A stretch of 64,000 nucleotides of DNA, from NCBI GenBank assembly GCA_023397475.1, contig JAEWUD010000012.1, positions 106,002-170,001 on the forward strand, written 5' to 3'. How positions within the stretch are numbered: the stretch's first letter is position 1; each line of letters starts with the position of its first letter. Of this stretch, positions 58,065-64,000 are shown piece after piece. The notes under the pieces are model-generated. The model saw only the letters and a list, made by a program, of their open reading frames with translations, made no database searches and was not told where the DNA came from. Source of the stretch: Bacillota bacterium (GTDB lineage: Bacteria > Bacillota > Clostridia > Saccharofermentanales > Saccharofermentanaceae). The position numbers were made by a program, and so were the translations under genes.

Positions 58065-59177
58065 ATGGCGATTTCCGTAAGATGTCCGAATTGCGCGGCG
58101 AGCCTAGTTTTTGACGCGGATACGCAACGAATGACGTGTTCTTTCTGTGGAACGTCGATTCGTCCGGAAGATTTAACAACCGTTTCGGGAGGTGTACCGG
58201 AGGCAACCCAGGTTCAGCAGGAAGTAATCAAACCGCAAGAATCTCCTGCGCAGAGCCAAGAGCACTCCCATGCACATGAAGAGCCGATGGCAGACACCCC
58301 ATGGACCGCCGAAGCGGTCTCGTATCTTTGCGGCAACTGCGGCGCCGCTGTTGTCACCGACCAGAACACCGTGGCAACATTTTGCGCTTTTTGCGGATCA
58401 CCGACGATTATTCCGGAGCGCCTGGTGGAAGGCCTCCGTCCGGCGGACATCATCCCTTTCAAATATGGTCGCGAGGAGGCGGTCGCCGCCTTCTTCTCGT
58501 GGTGTAAGAAAGGCCTCATGACGCCACAGGATTTTGTTTCGAATGAGAACATTGAGAAGCTTACCGGAGTCTATGTACCCTTCTTCCTTTACGATATTGA
58601 AGTAGACATGGATATGCAGGCGGAGGCTGTCACGGTTGATGTCCGCCATTCCTCGAATTCAACAACGACAACGACCAAATACTATGAAGCCCGACGTCAG
58701 ATGGCGCTCGCGTGGGATCGGATTCCCCTCGATGGAGCCTCGCATGTCGACGATAAGATGATCGAGATTCTCGAGCCCTACGATTATAGTGCGATCCTTC
58801 CTTTTGAGATGAAGTTCCTCTCGGGATTCTATGCCGAGAAGTACGATATAACGGCAGAGGCTCTTGAAGAGAACCTGTATGCACGTGCGGTAACCTTTGC
58901 TCGGCAGACTTTTGAAGAGTCAATGAAACAATATAAGGAGATCAAGAGCGTACACGATGCCAGTTTGTATCACAAGCCACGCTTTCGATATGCACTGATG
59001 CCGGTCTGGATGCTGAACTATACCTACCGAGGCAAGAAGTACTCTTTCATGATGAACGGACAGACCGGGAAGATCGCCGGTGAGCCGCCGATGAGTCCTG
59101 TGAAGCTCGCACTACTTTTCGCGTCGACGATGCTGGGAACCGGTAGTCTCGTATATTTGCTCGGAGGTCTGTTATGA
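58065..59177 (+). CDS. Zinc-ribbon membrane protein (TPM-partner family)
   Basis: 370 residues. Two zinc ribbons: RCPNCAASL...CSFCGTSI (residues ~7-30) and LCGNCGAAV...CAFCGSP (~88-110). Then a conserved region ILPFEMKFLSGFYAEKYDIT and the ending PVWMLNYTYRGKKYSFMMNGQTGKIAGEPP (in parts), with one C-terminal membrane helix. Proteins of this kind are commonly paired with TPM-domain proteins, as here (four-base overlap, ATGA). Related in composition to the zinc-ribbon/Tim44 pair at 32-35 kb. Role unknown, perhaps in membrane stress or envelope quality control. Confidence 0.82.
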   Translation: MAISVRCPNCAASLVFDADTQRMTCSFCGTSIRPEDLTTVSGGVPEATQVQQEVIKPQESPAQSQEHSHAHEEPMADTPWTAEAVSYLCGNCGAAVVTDQNTVATFCAFCGSPTIIPERLVEGLRPADIIPFKYGREEAVAAFFSWCKKGLMTPQDFVSNENIEKLTGVYVPFFLYDIEVDMDMQAEAVTVDVRHSSNSTTTTTKYYEARRQMALAWDRIPLDGASHVDDKMIEILEPYDYSAILPFEMKFLSGFYAEKYDITAEALEENLYARAVTFARQTFEESMKQYKEIKSVHDASLYHKPRFRYALMPVWMLNYTYRGKKYSFMMNGQTGKIAGEPPMSPVKLALLFASTMLGTGSLVYLLGGLL

Positions 59178-60016
59178 AGAATGCGACATATGATCCCTCG
59201 GTAAGTAAGCGGGCTCTCGCGTCGAAGATCGCGGTCGGCGCAGTCGGCGTCTGGATCTTTATCTGCGCTTTGATTCTCCTGAACTCAGCATCTTCCGAGA
59301 ATCGCCGCGAGTATCTTGCTTCCTACACGACTGGAGTGTATGACGAGGGCGATTATTTACTGGGTACTGAAGAGACAGAGATTGCGGCTCTCGCCAAGAA
59401 GATTTCTGATGATCTTAAAGTTCATGTCATCGTCTTTACAGTTAAGGATATGCCGTCCTCCTATCCGGATTCTGATTCCGGATCCGCCCAATATGCCGAG
59501 GACTTCTATCGGGACAAGGTGAACGATAACGCGGCAGATCCCGACGGATTCCTGTTCCTGTTTGATCTTGAGCGGCGATATATCTACATCCATACGAGCG
59601 GATATATTTTCGATAGACTCTCAACGGACGATTGCGAGATGATCACGGCAGAGTCCACAGACGAAGCGCGTGCAAGTATGTACGCCGATATGACGAAGAT
59701 AGTCATCTCGGGTGTTCGCGATAAGATCAACGGAGATATTCAAGCGTATTATACGATGCGTGTCGTCGTCTCTATTGTCGTAGCGCTGATTGTCTCCTTC
59801 ATCGTTTGGCTTGTAGTTCGCAACAAGAAAAGATCCGAGGTGACCGTAACGACCAATACGTATATAGACGAAAAGAACTGCCGGGTGGTGGATTCATCTG
59901 ATGTGTTCACACATCAGACGGTGTCCGTCATGCATCATTCCTCCGGATCCGGCGGTGGCGGCGGCGGTGGCGGAGGCGGCGGCGGCCGATCGGGTGGCGG
60001 CGGAAGTCACTTCTGA
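59174..60016 (+). CDS. TPM-domain membrane protein with Gly-rich tail
   Basis: 280 residues. N-terminal helix (~20-40), extracytoplasmic TPM domain (~55-180: TGVYDEGDYLLGTEETEIAA, VHVIVFTVKDMPSSYPDSDS, FLFLFDLERRYIYIHTSGY), second helix (~195-212) and a cytosolic tail ending in a run of Gly (GSGGGGGGGGGGGGRSGGGG) and SHF. TPM proteins of the YgcG type have the same Gly-rich ending. Functions proposed in the family range from phosphatase to photosystem repair; none can be assigned. Followed by a strong terminator. Confidence 0.85.
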   Translation: MKNATYDPSVSKRALASKIAVGAVGVWIFICALILLNSASSENRREYLASYTTGVYDEGDYLLGTEETEIAALAKKISDDLKVHVIVFTVKDMPSSYPDSDSGSAQYAEDFYRDKVNDNAADPDGFLFLFDLERRYIYIHTSGYIFDRLSTDDCEMITAESTDEARASMYADMTKIVISGVRDKINGDIQAYYTMRVVVSIVVALIVSFIVWLVVRNKKRSEVTVTTNTYIDEKNCRVVDSSDVFTHQTVSVMHHSSGSGGGGGGGGGGGGRSGGGGSHF

Positions 60017-60039
60017 TTCAACATCATCAATACTTCAAC

Positions 60040-60087
60040 AACACCTCCTGCGACGGCTGATTGGGCGTCGTCGGAGGTGTTTTTTAT
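60040..60087 (+). terminator. Terminator of the zinc-ribbon/TPM operon
   Basis: AACACCTCC / GGAGGTGTT stem with an inner GCGACG/CGTCG arm, followed by TTTTTTATT. Confidence 0.9.
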
Positions 60088-60148
60088 TGTGATTCTTATG
60101 CGAGAGAAAAGATTTTGCTTATTTTACGAGAATATCAAGAAAACGAAA

Positions 60149-60177
60149 TTGCTTTCTCTCTCATCGAGGATTATTGT
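60149..60177 (+). promoter_or_regulatory. Promoter candidate for the surface protein gene
   Basis: TTGCTT, 17-bp spacer, TATTGT. Confidence 0.35.
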
Positions 60178-60259
60178 AAAAATACATCATTTGTTCGCAA
60201 TTTCGTAACAATTATCCCGAAATCTAGCCACAAATCAAATCATCTATGGGGGACACTAT

Positions 60260-62884
60260 ATGAGAGGCATCCGCGTTGGTCGATTTTCGGGTATGAAACA
60301 ACTATCACGTCGATTTCTGGCGACTTTCCTGTCCGCGTTTCTGTTGTTCTCCGCGTCATTTCCCGTCTCCGCCGAAGCAACAGTCAATGCCGGGATCACT
60401 GCGAGCGCCTCCGCCGGGAATTTCTCTGCAAGTAACGAGGCGGATTCGGCTTACGTGAATCCGATCAATCGATTCGACGATGGCGCTGTATCGTACTATT
60501 TCGTGACACAAGACCCGGCGAAGGCATCGTGGACGACGGTTGATTATCAGGGAACTACATATACACTTCAGGCAACGGTTGTCACCGATGATGTGAATGC
60601 GATGAAGGTAAACGGAAACAGCATCTTTACGCCGGATCATACCGTGTTTTTCGATACCGGAACATACACAGACTCCGACCCATACGCGTATACTCGATTT
60701 TCCGTTACTAATCTGTCTCTCATCGGGCTTTACAATGACGGAAACGGCGATCCGACCGTCGTTGTAACAAAGTCGGCCCGCCCGGACAATACGGTGGAGC
60801 GATACAATATCGGAAGCAAGAATGTATATTTCGAGAATCTCGTTTTCGATGGGCTCGGTAGGAATATGACCTCCGCGAAGAGTCGCGGTGAATATTGCTT
60901 CTTCATCACAGGCGTCGCAGCTCCCTGGGAAGGGACGAGCGGATTTGTCATGAATAACTGCGTGATTCAAAATATCGGGTCGTCAAACACCGCGACGTTG
61001 TCCAGAAATGTTGCCATAAATATTTACAGTTCGAATGGCCAGCATAATTTCGACGACCTGACGATACGTAATATCAAGACAACAATGGGGCTCGGTATCG
61101 TCAGTATGAACCGTGCTACGAACAACTTCTTTCGCAATCTCACCATTGACGGAACGCAGTGTCATTCCACCGCAAATTCCGTGAAAATTGAAGATACGGA
61201 CAATGGATCTAGTATTCTCTACTCAACATATAAGAACGTGTTTGCCGGGAGTCTATCGCTGACCGTTACCGGAAACCAGGGCTATGTCTACGTTGAACGG
61301 TATCAGTACGCGAAAACCTATGTGCCCGGGGCGTTTCGATATGCTCGGTATAGTACGTCCAACGGGTCGTCGTTCGCTTCGGCGATCAACCTGTATTCAA
61401 CACTTCCGACAACGTCCTCCGCCTTTGCTGTTCTGGATTTATCGGACAATTACTGGGTCGTCCGCACCGACGTTCCGACATCCGTCGAGAGTCAGATTTC
61501 TGCGATTCGTACGATTCAGTCCAGAGTATCCGACGCTTCGGTTCCCGCCAGTGTTCCCGGGTATATGATCAAGCTTGTCTCGGGTACATCTGAACTCGGG
61601 AGTTTCGCCGTGCCGGATTTGGGAAATGCTCCCGCAAGTCTCGTCGCAGTCAACCTGCTTTCATCAGGTGACCCCGCGGCTTACGACAGTACTACCCTGC
61701 TTCCGGTATCTGCAAATGCGACGATTACTTTGAAGTCGGCTGTGCCTTCACAGATTCGCCTTTACAACTTTGATTTTGACTCGCTCGCCTCCTATACACT
61801 TCGTGAAGCCGTCTTGGGCATAGACCTTCTGAGTCCCGCTGATCCTAATGAGACGGCCGCTCCGACAGGCTATCCAATATACGCAAGTTATGCAAACGCG
61901 TCCTCCCCGAAGGTCAATGGATCGACGTCTGAGACATTTATAAATTGTTCTTTTCGAGTGCTTGCCGCAACGGTTACGTTGGATTCTCCGTTGACAAGGA
62001 TCGGTCTTACCCAAACGACATCGTTCTCCGCCAACATTACCGCCGGCTATACGGACATTTCAACAGACGTCGAAGAATCCTTCGTTTCCGACACCGCGAT
62101 CCGATGGTTCTCGAGTGAGCCTTCCATCATCTCCGTTGATCCTGTTACAGGGGATGCGACGGCACACGCGCTCGGGACGGCAACGATCACAGCGAAGGCC
62201 ATGGATTCGTGGAATGACGGAGAGATCGAGAAACCGTATGCCACATTCGATATCGAGGTTCTGCGACTTTATCGTGTCGAATACCACGGAAACGGAAACG
62301 AGTCCGGAACCGTGCCGGCGCCGACAGAGGTGATTGAGGGAGAATCCGCCGTCATCTCGACGGCAAACGATCTAGCTCGCGAAGGATACATCTTCGCTGG
62401 CTGGAACACGAAACCGGACGGTACGGGAACTGCGTATTCCGTCGGAATAGCCTTGGATGTCACAGGCGACGTAGATCTCTATGCAATCTGGGAAAAAGTG
62501 AATGTTCTCACACCGACACCGATTCCTACCGCGACGCCTACTCCGACACCAATTTCGACACCTAACCCGACAGGAGTTCCAACCCAGACTCCGACACCAT
62601 CGATCTATCCTCAGCCAACGGAGACGCCTTCGCCCGGGTCGGGCGTAACGACGACTCCGGCCGTTCCCACCGCCGTCCCGACGCCGAAAACAGGTGTTAA
62701 GGGAACTAACCGGAAAGACCCCACGACACAGGGGACAAAGAACGGATCAACCGGTTCCTCTGTCACCAAAACAGGGGAGACAGAAACGGATGAACTTATC
62801 GCTGTCGGTATTGTTTTTCTCGCTGCGGCCGCGGGTACGCTGACCGTGATCGTGACGCTGCGGAGAAGAGTTGCGCGGCGTTGA
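60260..62884 (+). CDS. Large secreted surface protein with Ig-like and InlB-type domains and C-terminal anchor
   Basis: 874 residues. Signal peptide (hydrophobic residues ~18-35, cut near VSAEA). Residues ~50-400 resemble a parallel beta-helix (pectate-lyase-like asparagine-rich turns; VKIEDTDNGSSILYS). Residues ~575-670 form a Big_2-like Ig domain (IISVDPVTGDATAHALGTAT). Residues ~675-750 are an InlB B-repeat (EYHGNGNESGTVPAPTEVIE, YIFAGWNTKPDGTGTAYS). Then ~60 residues of Pro/Thr repeats (TPTPTP), a degenerate sortase-like site VTKTGE, a hydrophobic helix and RRRVARR. Likely wall- or membrane-anchored and involved in adhesion or polysaccharide contact. Confidence 0.85.
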   Translation: MRGIRVGRFSGMKQLSRRFLATFLSAFLLFSASFPVSAEATVNAGITASASAGNFSASNEADSAYVNPINRFDDGAVSYYFVTQDPAKASWTTVDYQGTTYTLQATVVTDDVNAMKVNGNSIFTPDHTVFFDTGTYTDSDPYAYTRFSVTNLSLIGLYNDGNGDPTVVVTKSARPDNTVERYNIGSKNVYFENLVFDGLGRNMTSAKSRGEYCFFITGVAAPWEGTSGFVMNNCVIQNIGSSNTATLSRNVAINIYSSNGQHNFDDLTIRNIKTTMGLGIVSMNRATNNFFRNLTIDGTQCHSTANSVKIEDTDNGSSILYSTYKNVFAGSLSLTVTGNQGYVYVERYQYAKTYVPGAFRYARYSTSNGSSFASAINLYSTLPTTSSAFAVLDLSDNYWVVRTDVPTSVESQISAIRTIQSRVSDASVPASVPGYMIKLVSGTSELGSFAVPDLGNAPASLVAVNLLSSGDPAAYDSTTLLPVSANATITLKSAVPSQIRLYNFDFDSLASYTLREAVLGIDLLSPADPNETAAPTGYPIYASYANASSPKVNGSTSETFINCSFRVLAATVTLDSPLTRIGLTQTTSFSANITAGYTDISTDVEESFVSDTAIRWFSSEPSIISVDPVTGDATAHALGTATITAKAMDSWNDGEIEKPYATFDIEVLRLYRVEYHGNGNESGTVPAPTEVIEGESAVISTANDLAREGYIFAGWNTKPDGTGTAYSVGIALDVTGDVDLYAIWEKVNVLTPTPIPTATPTPTPISTPNPTGVPTQTPTPSIYPQPTETPSPGSGVTTTPAVPTAVPTPKTGVKGTNRKDPTTQGTKNGSTGSSVTKTGETETDELIAVGIVFLAAAAGTLTVIVTLRRRVARR

Positions 62885-62974
62885 TCTGGAACGTTCAATG
62901 ACACGTCTGTCATAAGATCTTTGGGATACGATCTTACAGAGAATCATCCCTACACAAATATATATGCGCATTGA

Positions 62975-63017
62975 TTCGGCTGTATCGTGACAAAAGACGA
63001 TACAGCCGAAATTTCTA
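62975..63017 (+). terminator. Terminator of the surface protein gene
   Basis: 14-bp stem TTCGGCTGTATCGT / ACGATACAGCCGAA with an 8-base loop, followed by ATTTCTATAT. Confidence 0.85.
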
Positions 63018-63136
63018 TATATAAACGCGCGCGTGTTGCGTGCGCTTATTAAAATACAAAATACAGAAACGAATAAGACAAGGTGAACATGATAAAGCAA
63101 GGCCGAAAAATCTGCTCTAAGAGTGTCAAAAATCGG

Positions 63137-63165
63137 TTGACAGAAATGCGATTGTGAGATAAAGT
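63137..63165 (+). promoter_or_regulatory. rRNA promoter P1
   Basis: TTGACA, 17-bp spacer, TAAAGT. Flanked by AAAATCGG upstream. Confidence 0.75.
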
Positions 63166-63250
63166 AAATATCCGGCTGAGGCAAACAAAAGCGAGCAGCG
63201 GCTGGGGTACCAAGGATCCGAGAACGGCAAAAAAATCGCTAAAAAAGTGG

Positions 63251-63279
63251 TTGACAGAGACGGGAACGGATGGTATCAT
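63251..63279 (+). promoter_or_regulatory. rRNA promoter P2
   Basis: TTGACA, 17-bp spacer, TATCAT, 114 bases after P1. Both have GGTTGACAGA, so the pair looks like an internal duplication. About 130 bases of leader follow, with an AGAGCC/GGCTCT hairpin (63394-63409) just before 16S. Confidence 0.85.
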
Positions 63280-63412
63280 AATCAAGCGCTTCACGAGAGG
63301 CGCGGCAAGCGGACCTTGAAAATTGAATAGAAGAGCAGAACAAAAGACGAGCCTAAGTTCAATTCAAAAGAGTTGAAAAAAACAAGTAAACAAAGAGCCA
63401 AAAGGCTCTCAA

Positions 63413-64000
<588 letters not shown>

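Overview
The window looks like a stretch of a mid-GC clostridial (Firmicutes) chromosome. The evidence is strong AGGAGG-type ribosome binding sites, gene neighbourhoods such as yicC-remA-gmk-rpoZ and tsaE-tsaB-rimI, an iron-sulfur type PurF, single-chain glycyl-tRNA synthetase, pyruvate phosphate dikinase, and a clostridial-looking 16S rRNA 5' end at the right edge. The phosphorolytic cellulose-breakdown genes (cellobiose and cellodextrin phosphorylases) fit an anaerobic fermenter of plant fibre. A Saccharofermentans/Ruminococcaceae-like host is only a guess from the 16S text. No phage, transposase, integrase or CRISPR-Cas locus was seen.

Layout: 1-4.0 kb holds the end of a GH13 glucosidase, an ABC-F resistance-type ATPase with an attenuator-like leader, and an AraC regulator with an unusual C-terminal domain. 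4.1-14.4 kb alternates single genes (ferritin, a DUF4214/BspA-like surface protein, fetAB-type exporter, an unknown membrane protein, GyrI-type AraC regulator, TrmO) with long non-coding blocks of repeats. 14.5-26.0 kb carries a CPBP membrane protein, tRNA-Ala(GGC), a lipoprotein-type sugar-binding protein, cellobiose phosphorylase, mnmA, a lipase-like hydrolase and cellodextrin phosphorylase. The two GH94 enzymes and the binding protein suggest uptake and internal phosphorolysis of cello-oligosaccharides. 26.3-31.6 kb has a DUF2087 regulator, the fused remains of a mocR/eamA pair, and a TetR regulator divergent from a MacB-type ABC exporter that is followed by a 41-residue membrane peptide. 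32.0-35.3 kb contains two tandem paralogues with zinc ribbons and a Tim44-like domain.

35.5-53.2 kb is dense housekeeping DNA: purF-rluA-HAD, rplM-rpsI, an amidohydrolase, tsaE-tsaB-rimI, an HPr paralogue with Gln15/Ser46 (Crh-like), uvrC, GNAT, metallophosphoesterase, yicC-remA-gmk-rpoZ-glyS and ppdK. 53.3-62.9 kb has small regulators and acetyltransferases, an Fpg-fold protein lacking the catalytic proline, a hydrolase fragment, metF, a zinc-ribbon/TPM pair and a large surface protein. The window ends with tandem rRNA promoters and the first ~590 bases of 16S rRNA.

The most unusual feature is a family of modular non-coding repeats filling most large intergenic gaps left of 32 kb: 130-bp tandem units rich in GGGCGAAA hairpins, 74-bp tandem units built round TCAATGATAACC, GC-rich foldback elements starting GGAGCG, and a GTGCGAGCCGGAAG-ended module. 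Two of these blocks, 11 kb apart, share modules and begin with the same terminator and flanking sequence. No gene in the window explains them.
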